Origin: a virus
Virus record (IMG/VR): IMGVR_UViG_3300006805_000003
Coordinates: 1 to 44,342 of that record
Length of the DNA: 44,342 nucleotides
Direction: 5' to 3' (one strand)
Positions 7,971 to 16,436 of the stretch are shown piece after piece. The notes under the pieces were generated by a model that saw only the letters and a list, made by a program, of their open reading frames with translations, searched no databases and was not told the origin of the DNA. The position numbers were made by a program, and so were the translations under genes. Each line of letters begins with the position of its first letter. The stretch's first letter is position 1.

Positions 7971-10900
7971 TGAACGATTACAATGACGCTATCGAGCAAT
8001 TCGGTCCGCCGCCTTCTCCTCAACAGGCATTGAAGGCGGCTGAACCTGCTGATCCGGTAAAGGCTGGGAAGGCATTTACTCTCGGCCAAGAGTTCGGTGT
8101 TCCGGCAGGTGCTGTTGAACCGACTTTGCCTGAGTGGGAAGGCTTGAAGCGTCAAAAAGAGTTCGATAAAGCTCTCTCGGATATTCCCGAACTCGGTCAG
8201 TATCTTACCTCAACGTCAGAAGCTGCGGCTGTATCGAAGAATGACGTGACCACTCTTGGCGGCGTCATGAAGAAGGCCGGCGAGTTGCTGATGATGAACC
8301 CGCTTGTCAGGTTCCAGACATACACAGCTACGAAAACTCTTGAGGGCGCTGCGGAGGGTTATTCTTCTCAAGAATACGGACGCTTAGCTGCAAGGTACCA
8401 AGCCGGTGATACCAGTGTTCTTCCTCGTCTGGAGGAATACGAAGCAAAGCCTCAACTCAAGAAAACCGGGGTTGATCGGTTTTTAAATGCGTTTGGCTCG
8501 TTTCTTGGATCGACTGCTTCCAGTCTTAAAGTTGCTGCACCGGCTGCTGGTGCTGGCGCTGTCATTGGTTCTGCCGGTGGTGGTGTTGGCGCCATACCTG
8601 GAGCAATTTTTGGCGGCGTTACAGGTCTGTCTGCTGATATGGGTATTGCGACCTCTGGTCAAGTCTATCGTCAGCTGGATCTCGCTCGAGGAGCAAACGG
8701 CGAAAAAATTGACGAGTCTGTTAAACAAGCAGCCTCGGTTGGTGCGGGTCTCGCTGTTGCTGCTTTGGGACAGTATGGGACTGGTAAAGTCGTTGGTGGG
8801 TTTGTCAGTGAGGTTACTACTAAATTGGTTGCTCAGCCGATTATTCAGCAATCCATTAAAAAGAGTGTTGGCGAAGTTGCTGAAGCGGGATTGACGATGG
8901 GCGCGCTAAATGTCGGTATGACACTCGCTCAGCAAATTTCGATCCAGTCAGCTAAGTTTGTTTCGGCTGGTGAATTCGAAACTGTGATGAATAGCCCGGC
9001 CGAGCGTACTCGTTTTGTCGAGTCGGTTGTTGATGCAGCTGTTGATGGACTTGCTCTTGGTATGATGTTGAAGATCCCTCAAGTCGGACATAACAGGTTT
9101 GTGGATCAGATGCGGGCGAATGAGGCTGATCGCGGGAAGCAGATGCTGAGTGAACTGCTCGCTTCGCGTGAGGCCTCGGAGACTTTCAAGAACGCTCCGG
9201 CACTGTTCAGCGAGGCTCTTGGTCATGTGACTAAAGAGAATGAGATTGGACTAAGTGCTGATTTCGTCGATGCAAATATCGAGCGGTTTGGTTATCTGAG
9301 AGACATTCGGCAGCGGCTGGAGTTCGCTGCAAACACTGGCAGCGATGTGAAAATCCCGCTGAAGGATTTCATCGCGCACACTGATAAGGACGTTGCGTTT
9401 GCAGCGCTCGATCATCTGCGTATTGGCGAAGGGATGACTCCGGCAGAGGCAAAGGCTCTTGGCGAGTCTTATCCCGCCTCAAAAAATATTCAACAAGAAC
9501 CCTCAGTAAAAGAAACTTCTCCGGAGGTGGCTAAGGCCGAAGCTGCGGTCAAGGCTGAGCGCAAGTCACTCTGGCTCGAGCCTCTTTTCACTTCCCCGGA
9601 TGCTGTTGGTATCTCGAAAAGCGACTTCGCTAAGTACAGCAAGCATATTCAAAACGTCCAGGCTAAGATTGGTAAAAGTACGTTTGACGCTGTTCATGCT
9701 GAAATCAAACGTACTGAGACGAAACTGTGGAAGGACTCAGTCAACAAACAGACTGAGATCGCTCGCGAGGAACTTTCCAGCCGCTCAGATTTCTTTGCGG
9801 AAAGAAACCTTCGCGAGGACTCGACGCTTCGACTTGACCGCAACGCGGTTGATACTCTCTACAACACAACTGAGGGCACGGCCTATTGGAAGTATCACGC
9901 TGAAGGCGAGAAGGCTAGCTCAGCCTTTTCTGAAAAGATTTTCGCTGAAGGTGGATTGCACCCGGACGATGTAGCCCCGCTCATGGGGTATGACACCGGG
10001 CGAGCTATGCTTGACGATCTACTTAAACTCGAAAGTGCTCGCAAAAAGGAAGGGCTTACTGAGAAGGCTTTCTTTGAAAAGACTGTTAATGAAGAGGGGC
10101 TGAAAAAAGTCGATGCTCTCGAAGGATCTCTCGATGATCGGGTCCTACGAAAGACTATGGAGCATGTCGTTGACATCGCGCAGCTGGATGTTCTCGCTGA
10201 TGAAGTCAAAATGCTCGGCGCCGGGATCGGCAAGATTGTCTCAAAGGATGATCTTGTCTCAGCGGTTAAGGGAAGTTTTGCTCAGTCTGAGGCTGGAAAA
10301 GTTCGTTCTCTTGACAGCTACAAAGTTCAGATCGCTAAGCATGGGCTGGAGGCTGAACGAGCACTGTTGAGCAATGATCCTGTCGAGGCTTTTAAAGCGA
10401 AGCAGCGCCAATTCCTCAGCTTCTCGCTTGCGAAAGAGGTTAAGGAGTTTATCGCTCTCCGTGAAAAGACCTCGAGAATTGTTGAGCGGTTTCAGGACTC
10501 TCGTGTACTCGAAGCGGTTGACCAAGGATATACTGACCAGATCCATAAGTTTTTCGAGACGCTTGGGTTAAAGCATCCTCGGAATGGGGAGGAACTTGCT
10601 CGGTCTGTCACGACCCCGCTCGACGAGTTCATCAAAGAGAAAGAAGCGGTTGGGGTCTCGATCCCTGAACCGTATAAAGACTTCATCAATATGCACGATA
10701 AGTTCTCTGTTGCAGAGTTCAGATCTTTCGCGAACTTTATGCAGTCGATGAACTATCATGGGCGGCAGGAGAAGATTGTTGAGATCAATAACAAAAGGGA
10801 ACTGTTCGAGCAAGTTGTTGATCGTGGGCTGAAGTCGCTTGAGAAGATCGATGGGACTATTGATAATCGTGATATGACAGTGAAGGGGAAAATTAAATCC

Positions 10901-12883
10901 CTTACGCGATCGGCTGACTCGGCATTGATTAAAATGGAGCAATTGTTCGAGTGGCTCGACAAAGGCGATACGTTCGGGACTTTCTCTGGAGTGTTTCGTA
11001 AACTGAAAGAGGGGCAGAATAAGCAACTCGATCTCGAAACAGGGCTTGCAGCTAAGTTCAAGGAATTTCCTCGAGACAAGGAATGGACTAAGGCACTTAA
11101 AGATACTGTGAAGAATGAAGATCTGATGGATGTTGATGGGAAGCCGATGAAGTTGTCTCGCGAGAACATGCTTGCGATTGCGGCTAACATGGGCACTGTC
11201 AGTAACATGAAAGCGCTGACTCGTGGACACGGCTGGGCCGAGGGGGATGTTCTTACATTCCTCAATCGTCATATGGAGAAGCGCGATTGGGACTACGTGA
11301 AACTTCTGTGGGACACAGCTGAGTCGTTGTGGCCGCATGTGGAAGAGGCTATGAAGAAGCAATGGGGCGTTGCAGTCGATCGCGTGGAAGGGCGTACCTT
11401 CAATACCTCGCACGGGGAAATTGAAGGAAAATACTATCCGCTGATTGAAGATCGGATCAGTGCGCTGAATAAAGGTAAGGTTGAGGTTGAGCCTTTTTAT
11501 AAAGCCGATTACAACCTGAACCCTAACGCTTCTGGCGTTCACGAGCGTACTGGGGCGATTTATCCTGTCTCACTCGATATTCAGAATGGCTATGTAGGCC
11601 GGATGAAGGAGATGGTTCATTTCGCGGCCTTCGCTGATCCGGTGAGAGAGGCGCGTAAAGTACTCGGCGATAAGCTTCTTCGCGAGGCCATTACTGAAAA
11701 AATGGGTAAGGAATACACTGAGCAGTTGAACCCATGGCTGGACTACATCGCCAACAACGGGAGCCCGGATCGAAACTGGGCTAACTCGATGGACTTCTTT
11801 CAGAAGGCTAGCCGCGAACTTCGCCTTAATGCTCAGGTGATGATGATTGGGCTGAAACCGTCAACCGCTGCAATTCACGGCGGGGCGGCTTTGGCTAACT
11901 CCATTCAGGAAGTTGGTCAAGCTGTAGGGAGCTATAAGAAAGGTTCACAGTATTTCGCTGAAGCGATGAAAGAATTTATGTCAAGCGCTGATGTGCGTAA
12001 AGCGATGTTTGAGGAGTCCGGTGAACTTCGCAACCGCAAGCATACACTTGACCGAGACATCAACAATCAGTATAAATTGACACTTGGCGAAACTGACTAC
12101 CGTCGAGCTTTCGCCTCGTTCTCGATGGGGATGGTTGCTGCACTCGATTATGCCTCAGCAGTCCCGACATATATGGCAGTTAAACGCCATATGCTGGAAG
12201 AAGGACACTCCCAGGCCGACGCAGTATTCGCCGCTGAAAAGGCTGTGCGTAATGCACACGGGGCCTCCGGGCTTATTGATCAGGCTTCGATCCTCCGAGG
12301 GAACGAGGCGATGCGTTGGTTTACTATGTTCTACGGGTACTGGAACCATAACTACAATCGTAACCGAGACACTGCCCGAATGGCCTCAGAGGTTGTTAAG
12401 GATGGGCTTACACTTGATCCGAAACTATTCACCATCGCTGCGCGGTCGTTCTATTATATTGCAGTGCCGGCAATGGTCCATGACTACTTCCGTCATCATG
12501 GTGATGAAGATGAGTCCTGGGGTCACATGCTTGCCCGGCAGGTGACTGGGCAGATCGCTGGCGGTATTCCGTTTGTTCGGGATATTTCATTCAGTGCTCA
12601 AAGTGGAAAGTCGGTCAATGCGACTCCGTTAAGCTCGGTTGGGCAATCCGTTGCCGCAACGATCGGTGATGTTAATAAGGCCGCTAAGGGTGAAGATCCG
12701 TCAAATTGGGGGCGCCATGCTCTTGACGCTTTCGGATGGATGACTGGATTGACGACAAAGCAAGCCAACGCCGGTGCTCAATATCTTTGGGATTTGAAGG
12801 CCGGGAAAAAACACAAAGAAGAAAAAGGCTGGATGTTCAACCTTCTTCTCAATGGCCAGACTCCTGAAAGGAAAAAGAAATGA
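7970..12883 (+). CDS. Giant internal virion (ejection) protein, 1637 aa
   Basis: This is the longest gene in the genome. I start it at ATG 7970, which overlaps the upstream TGA as TGATG; a GTG one codon earlier is possible. Residues ~175-225 and ~250-280 are glycine/alanine-rich and hydrophobic (GAGAVIGSAGGGVGAIPGA), plausible membrane-insertion segments. The rest is charged and helical with repeated coiled-coil-like character. The C-terminal ~250 residues hold aromatic segments (MRWFTMFYGYWNHNY) as in T7 gp16-type proteins. Position and size argue for the channel-forming core protein ejected with the DNA. No enzymatic motif recognised. Confidence 0.7.
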   Translation: MNDYNDAIEQFGPPPSPQQALKAAEPADPVKAGKAFTLGQEFGVPAGAVEPTLPEWEGLKRQKEFDKALSDIPELGQYLTSTSEAAAVSKNDVTTLGGVMKKAGELLMMNPLVRFQTYTATKTLEGAAEGYSSQEYGRLAARYQAGDTSVLPRLEEYEAKPQLKKTGVDRFLNAFGSFLGSTASSLKVAAPAAGAGAVIGSAGGGVGAIPGAIFGGVTGLSADMGIATSGQVYRQLDLARGANGEKIDESVKQAASVGAGLAVAALGQYGTGKVVGGFVSEVTTKLVAQPIIQQSIKKSVGEVAEAGLTMGALNVGMTLAQQISIQSAKFVSAGEFETVMNSPAERTRFVESVVDAAVDGLALGMMLKIPQVGHNRFVDQMRANEADRGKQMLSELLASREASETFKNAPALFSEALGHVTKENEIGLSADFVDANIERFGYLRDIRQRLEFAANTGSDVKIPLKDFIAHTDKDVAFAALDHLRIGEGMTPAEAKALGESYPASKNIQQEPSVKETSPEVAKAEAAVKAERKSLWLEPLFTSPDAVGISKSDFAKYSKHIQNVQAKIGKSTFDAVHAEIKRTETKLWKDSVNKQTEIAREELSSRSDFFAERNLREDSTLRLDRNAVDTLYNTTEGTAYWKYHAEGEKASSAFSEKIFAEGGLHPDDVAPLMGYDTGRAMLDDLLKLESARKKEGLTEKAFFEKTVNEEGLKKVDALEGSLDDRVLRKTMEHVVDIAQLDVLADEVKMLGAGIGKIVSKDDLVSAVKGSFAQSEAGKVRSLDSYKVQIAKHGLEAERALLSNDPVEAFKAKQRQFLSFSLAKEVKEFIALREKTSRIVERFQDSRVLEAVDQGYTDQIHKFFETLGLKHPRNGEELARSVTTPLDEFIKEKEAVGVSIPEPYKDFINMHDKFSVAEFRSFANFMQSMNYHGRQEKIVEINNKRELFEQVVDRGLKSLEKIDGTIDNRDMTVKGKIKSLTRSADSALIKMEQLFEWLDKGDTFGTFSGVFRKLKEGQNKQLDLETGLAAKFKEFPRDKEWTKALKDTVKNEDLMDVDGKPMKLSRENMLAIAANMGTVSNMKALTRGHGWAEGDVLTFLNRHMEKRDWDYVKLLWDTAESLWPHVEEAMKKQWGVAVDRVEGRTFNTSHGEIEGKYYPLIEDRISALNKGKVEVEPFYKADYNLNPNASGVHERTGAIYPVSLDIQNGYVGRMKEMVHFAAFADPVREARKVLGDKLLREAITEKMGKEYTEQLNPWLDYIANNGSPDRNWANSMDFFQKASRELRLNAQVMMIGLKPSTAAIHGGAALANSIQEVGQAVGSYKKGSQYFAEAMKEFMSSADVRKAMFEESGELRNRKHTLDRDINNQYKLTLGETDYRRAFASFSMGMVAALDYASAVPTYMAVKRHMLEEGHSQADAVFAAEKAVRNAHGASGLIDQASILRGNEAMRWFTMFYGYWNHNYNRNRDTARMASEVVKDGLTLDPKLFTIAARSFYYIAVPAMVHDYFRHHGDEDESWGHMLARQVTGQIAGGIPFVRDISFSAQSGKSVNATPLSSVGQSVAATIGDVNKAAKGEDPSNWGRHALDAFGWMTGLTTKQANAGAQYLWDLKAGKKHKEEKGWMFNLLLNGQTPERKKK

Positions 12884-14370
12884 CACTACAAACCACCGGC
12901 AACAAGATCACCTACAGCGGGAACGGTGCCTCCACCAACTTTCCGTTTACTTTCAAGATCCCGACTGACTCGCTGATCGTGTATCTTACAGGTCTTGATG
13001 GGTTGACAAATGAAGTCAACCCTCTGCTGTATACCGTAAGCGGATTGGACTCTGACACAGGCGGGTCTGTGACTTACCCGACTACTGGCTCGCCGATGGC
13101 TAACGGGTATCAGCTTACGATTGCCCGTGAAGTTGATTACACTCAGAAGGTTGACCTGAACAACCAGGGCGCGATGTACCCTAAGTCGATTGAGGGTGCT
13201 TTCGATAAGCTCACGATGCAGATCCAGCAGATCTTTGAAAAGACGAAGCGAGCATTGTCACTGTCAATTACCGATGACTCAGCGACAGATCTTCCGAGCG
13301 TTGCTGCCCGCGCGAACAAGTTCATGGCGTTTGACTCGCTCGGGAACCCAACTGTCGCGGCAGGGACTTCGGCTGATTTGACTCCGGTTTCATCCTTCAT
13401 GAACGATTTGCTAGGCGCGGCAAATGATACTGCCGCTCGGGAAATTCTTAACGCAGCTGAAACGCTGTCGAATGCTCCGGCAGACACCATCTTCGGTAAT
13501 CCGACAGGATCAACTGCTGCCGGGGTTTTTGCATCGATCAAGAGCTATATCGCTCGGATCGGGAATACCCGAGGTGATTTGCTTCGTCGAGGTGTAATCG
13601 GCTGGGAAACCTACGCGATTGGTACGAGTGGGTATGGATTGATTTCGGATGGAACTGATCTTGGTTGGGGGCTTCTCCCGATTGGGGAAAATTATCGCAA
13701 CCTGAAAGTGCAGGCTACGACGAACACCGCAGTTACTTGTTCGGCGGATTTCGCAGTACTGACCTATGCGAATAATGTGCAGAAACTTCTGCGCGGGGTT
13801 AATTTGACTTTAGGCACTGGCGTATCTGGGGCTAATGGTCTGGATACTGGGACAGTTGCCAACTCAACCTTCTACTCAGTCTGGATTATTGCGAAGGACG
13901 ATGGTACTGTTGCAGGGCTTTTGTCGCTCTCAGCAACCTCTCCGACAATGCCGACAGGTTATACCTGTAAACTTCGTGTTGGTTATGTAGTGACCAACGC
14001 AAGCGGGGCACTCCTTCGTACGCTGCAATTCGGGCGCAAAGTTCAGTACCAATCACCGCGTCCAATGCTGACAGGTGTTTCAGGGAGCATTGTTACACCG
14101 ACCTGGACTGCTATACCCACTGGTAATTTTGTTCCGCAGACTGCGGCTGTGATTGCTATAACGATTAACTGCATAGCTAATTCGGTCGTAATAGTAAACC
14201 CGAATGCACTTGCTGGGACTTATACTTCCCTCACAAATCCATGTGCGCTCTCTCTAAACGCATACGGTGTCGTGGCTTCTGAATTTATTCTGGAGTCGTC
14301 GAATATCTATTACGCGTCGAATAACTTCAGCTGTGGCGTTTACTGCACTGGCTGGACTGACATTGTCTAA
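12880..14370 (+). CDS. Tail fibre protein with T7 gp17-like N-terminal anchor
   Basis: This 496-residue protein starts inside the stop region of the giant ejection gene (four-base overlap). Residues 1-130 match the widespread phage fibre/spike anchoring domain: YSGNGASTNFPFTFKI, a GGSVTY stretch, then NNQGAMYPKSIEGAFDKL, ending in a helical QIQQIFEKTKRAL linker. The C-terminal part (residues ~230-496) is beta-rich and unrecognised, as expected for a receptor-binding region under diversifying selection. It would attach to the tail and determine host range. Confidence 0.8.
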   Translation: MTLQTTGNKITYSGNGASTNFPFTFKIPTDSLIVYLTGLDGLTNEVNPLLYTVSGLDSDTGGSVTYPTTGSPMANGYQLTIAREVDYTQKVDLNNQGAMYPKSIEGAFDKLTMQIQQIFEKTKRALSLSITDDSATDLPSVAARANKFMAFDSLGNPTVAAGTSADLTPVSSFMNDLLGAANDTAAREILNAAETLSNAPADTIFGNPTGSTAAGVFASIKSYIARIGNTRGDLLRRGVIGWETYAIGTSGYGLISDGTDLGWGLLPIGENYRNLKVQATTNTAVTCSADFAVLTYANNVQKLLRGVNLTLGTGVSGANGLDTGTVANSTFYSVWIIAKDDGTVAGLLSLSATSPTMPTGYTCKLRVGYVVTNASGALLRTLQFGRKVQYQSPRPMLTGVSGSIVTPTWTAIPTGNFVPQTAAVIAITINCIANSVVIVNPNALAGTYTSLTNPCALSLNAYGVVASEFILESSNIYYASNNFSCGVYCTGWTDIV

Positions 14371-14410
14371 TCCCGGCGACAGGGGTTTGTCGTAATCAAG
14401 GAGAATGAAA

Positions 14411-14575
14411 ATGACTCAGGAAGAATTTCAGGGTATTCTGCGTACCGGTCTGGCTGCAGTTGGCGGTATTGTCGCAACGAAAGGTTGGATCTCGGCCGAG
14501 ACTTGGACGATGATTGCTGGCGCGCTGATCCCGATCGGCGTTGCGATCTGGTCCTATTTCGCCAAGAAGAAATGA
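14411..14575 (+). CDS. Putative holin, 54 aa
   Basis: This 54-residue ORF has AAGGAG nine bases before its ATG. It encodes a short polar N-terminus, two hydrophobic stretches (TGLAAVGGIVAT and TMIAGALIPIGVAIWSYF) and a KKK tail, the charge pattern of small phage holins. Its stop overlaps the next start (ATGA), coupling it to the spanin gene. It would permeabilise the inner membrane to release the endolysin encoded at 618-1139. Family assignment rests on topology and context only. Confidence 0.65.
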   Translation: MTQEEFQGILRTGLAAVGGIVATKGWISAETWTMIAGALIPIGVAIWSYFAKKK

Positions 14576-14805
14576 ACTGGCTTGCAGTAGCCTTAGGTTT
14601 AGTGAAGCTGGTCGGCTTATTTGTCGAGCAGCTTCACGATCGCCAATTAATCTCTGCAGGTCAGGCAATGCAGTTGGCTGAGAACCTCAAGGAGCAATCA
14701 GATGCTATTAAAAAGGCTGCAAAGATCCGCCAAGATATTCATGACGAACTCGAGCATGATCCTTCTAAGCGGATGTCTCCTGACAAATTCACACGCCCCG
14801 ACTAG
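14572..14805 (+). CDS. Rz-like i-spanin, 77 aa
   Basis: ATG 14572 overlaps the holin stop. The product has an N-terminal hydrophobic segment (residues 2-17, WLAVALGLVKLVGLFV), then a charged helical region (AENLKEQSDAIKKAAKI) that could form the periplasmic coiled coil of an inner-membrane spanin. The out-of-frame lipoprotein ORF nested in its 3' part is the classical Rz/Rz1 arrangement, which strengthens the call. It is short for an Rz homologue. Confidence 0.65.
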   Translation: MNWLAVALGLVKLVGLFVEQLHDRQLISAGQAMQLAENLKEQSDAIKKAAKIRQDIHDELEHDPSKRMSPDKFTRPD

Positions 14806-14923
14806 CAGCGGGTCTTTCTGTGATGTCGCTAAGCCGATTTCATGGAGTCTGAAAGACACTGAAAAAACAGTCATGCAGATCAAAGAGCATGATGGTGTCG
14901 GCATCAAAACTTGTGGCTGGTGA
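14702..14923 (+). CDS. Rz1-like o-spanin lipoprotein, nested start
   Basis: This 73-residue ORF begins inside the i-spanin gene in another frame and runs 118 bases past it. It has a basic N-terminus (LLKRLQR), a hydrophobic stretch and a lipobox LLSGC with the lipidated cysteine at residue 25. The mature part contains SFCDVAKPISWS and ends in TCGW. Paired cysteines and a C-terminal CGW are recurrent in small lysis proteins of phages of Gram-negative bacteria. It would be anchored in the outer membrane and pair with the protein at 14572. Confidence 0.75.
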   Translation: MLLKRLQRSAKIFMTNSSMILLSGCLLTNSHAPTSSGSFCDVAKPISWSLKDTEKTVMQIKEHDGVGIKTCGW

Positions 14924-14925
14924 CA

Positions 14926-15219
14926 ATGGACGCTTTGCTGAACTCTGAGTGGCTCAAAACAACACTCGCAGGGATTGGCGGTTTTATTTCCGCTTTTGTT
15001 CTGGCTCGCGTAGCATCCGGGCCGGCTCTGCAAACGGCGATCACCAATCAGTTAACCATCCTGCTTTCCGCAGAAGAAAAGCGCTTCAAGGATTTGGAAA
15101 GTGGGATGCAGGCTTTGGCCGCCAAATACAAAAAAGTCCTCGAGCATCTTCGTGTGCTCGAGGACTTGTGTCGAAAGTCTGGTATCGCAGTTCCTGAAAG
15201 ACCGGACATTGATCTTTAA
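14926..15219 (+). CDS. Membrane protein with C-terminal coiled coil, 97 aa
   Basis: ATG 14926 lies three bases after the o-spanin stop; a TTG at 14911 is less likely. Residues ~12-30 (TTLAGIGGFISAFVLARVA) form one membrane span, and the rest is a charged heptad-like helix (EEKRFKDLESGMQ, then YKKVLEHLRVLEDL). It is the last gene of the rightward arm. It could be a second holin/antiholin or lysis accessory; I cannot decide. A 13-bp inverted repeat inside the gene serves as a terminator for the opposing arm. Confidence 0.6.
   Translation: MDALLNSEWLKTTLAGIGGFISAFVLARVASGPALQTAITNQLTILLSAEEKRFKDLESGMQALAAKYKKVLEHLRVLEDLCRKSGIAVPERPDIDL
15130..15167 (-). terminator. Rho-independent terminator of the leftward arm
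   Basis: A perfect 13-bp inverted repeat (15134-15146 with 15155-15167, 8-base loop) is followed on the minus strand by a T6 run (complement of 15130-15135). It lies just beyond the stop of the last leftward gene (15216), inside the coding region of the convergent rightward gene at 14926-15219. Confidence 0.85.
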
Positions 15220-16436
15220 TGATGCTGCTGGCGGGGCGCAGGGGAATAACAATTCCCAAGTGCACCCGCCTCTTTTTTAAGTTGGCCTGAACTTACCATG
15301 ATGTTCAGGACGTTTGCTACGTTGTACGCCGGGACCCTGCCTGAGAGGAAGTTCAGAATACGGGACTCCGCGATAGGTTTTTTCTCCTTAGCGAAGAGTG
15401 AGAAAACATAATACCAGCAATCCTCAATCGCCTTGCTGTCACCGCCTGAGTTCATGGAACGGAAAATATCCGGCATGAAGTGCTCAGCTTCGTAAAGCCA
15501 GTTAAGTGCAAGGTTGTAATCCTCGATTGAAATCACCAGATCATTCCCTCGCGACGCGCAAGCGACCATGCTGAGTTTAAGCAAGTGTGCTGTACGACGA
15601 GTGATGTAGTGGACTAACTTGGGGTGCTCCGGTGCTGGAGGCCCACCCGCCATATGCCAGGCTCCAATCGCTTCGGCTGCCTCAGGGCTGAATGAAATTT
15701 TCCCATAAAGTGATCCGATGATTTTAAGATCATGAACGAGATCCTTTTGTGCCTCTTCCTGAACTTCATACTCACCGAAAAGCGGTTTGATAATTTTCTG
15801 CCCAGCAAAGATGAACAAGGTTCTCGAGGTAAAGCCTTGATCCCATGCACCGTCTGGGAGCATTGATGAAAGATACGAAGGTGTGGTGGAGGCGAGGATG
15901 TTGATCTGAGGCCTGTCCACGTTGAGCTTATGATCTTTTGTTCTCCGGCGTTCCGCATAGCGCTTACCGTCGTAAATGTCGGTGAGGACTGACATGAAGT
16001 CAGACTCGTATGACGGGAGGAACACGCCGAGTTCGTTAGACACGACTAGGAGAGAGTTGAACTCGACGTAGGGTGGAACCTCGCCCGGCCTTACGATGCT
16101 CCGTTTTGCATCGGCTAGGGTATCAACCAAGCTAGCTTTCGTAACCGATGACGGTGCTACGTGGTGGTCAGGGAGAGCGTTCCATAGATCTTCGACGACG
16201 GAGGACACCATCGTTTTACCTACGCCGGGCGGGCCTACGAGAATTATGTAGAGGTTTGGGTAAAGGTTTGACCCTTGAGTTTTAACCCAGACCTTACGCT
16301 CGAGTGCTCCGGCGATTGCTGAGATCGCCGCCCATTTTCTAAAGATGGGCGGTGATGCTAGGTCGTCAGTAAATTCAAGAAACGACTCGATCCAAGAGGG
16401 GAGTCTCCGCGTCTCTTTTGTAGGTACGTTTGTCAT
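15216..16436 (-). CDS. DUF3987-like P-loop ATPase/helicase
   Basis: This 406-residue protein has a Walker A motif GPPGVGKT (residues ~67-74) and a likely Walker B/sensor region (SLLVVSNELGVFL then INILASTTPSYL), in the order of the DUF3987 (YfjI-like) replication ATPases. The N-terminal WIESFLEFTDDLASPP and ALERKVWVKT are also typical. Members often form the helicase part of phage primase-helicases, but no primase domain is fused here. The start overlaps the polymerase gene by 62 bases. It is the last leftward gene, so it probably acts at the fork with the polymerase encoded just upstream. Confidence 0.75.
   Translation of the reverse strand: MTNVPTKETRRLPSWIESFLEFTDDLASPPIFRKWAAISAIAGALERKVWVKTQGSNLYPNLYIILVGPPGVGKTMVSSVVEDLWNALPDHHVAPSSVTKASLVDTLADAKRSIVRPGEVPPYVEFNSLLVVSNELGVFLPSYESDFMSVLTDIYDGKRYAERRRTKDHKLNVDRPQINILASTTPSYLSSMLPDGAWDQGFTSRTLFIFAGQKIIKPLFGEYEVQEEAQKDLVHDLKIIGSLYGKISFSPEAAEAIGAWHMAGGPPAPEHPKLVHYITRRTAHLLKLSMVACASRGNDLVISIEDYNLALNWLYEAEHFMPDIFRSMNSGGDSKAIEDCWYYVFSLFAKEKKPIAESRILNFLSGRVPAYNVANVLNIMVSSGQLKKEAGALGNCYSPAPRQQHH
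15230..15278 (+). terminator. Rho-independent terminator of the rightward arm
   Basis: Nested inverted repeats, outer GGCGGG/CCCGCC (15230-15235, 15265-15270) and inner GGGAAT/ATTCCC (15242-15247, 15252-15257), are followed by a T6 run at 15273-15278. The element is 10 bases past the last rightward stop and lies within the 3' coding end of the convergent gene at 15216-16436. Confidence 0.75.

Noticed and set aside
10568-11542. 324-residue antisense ORF in the ejection gene
   Set aside because: It is a shadow of the well-supported 1637-residue frame, with no start signal or recognisable domain.
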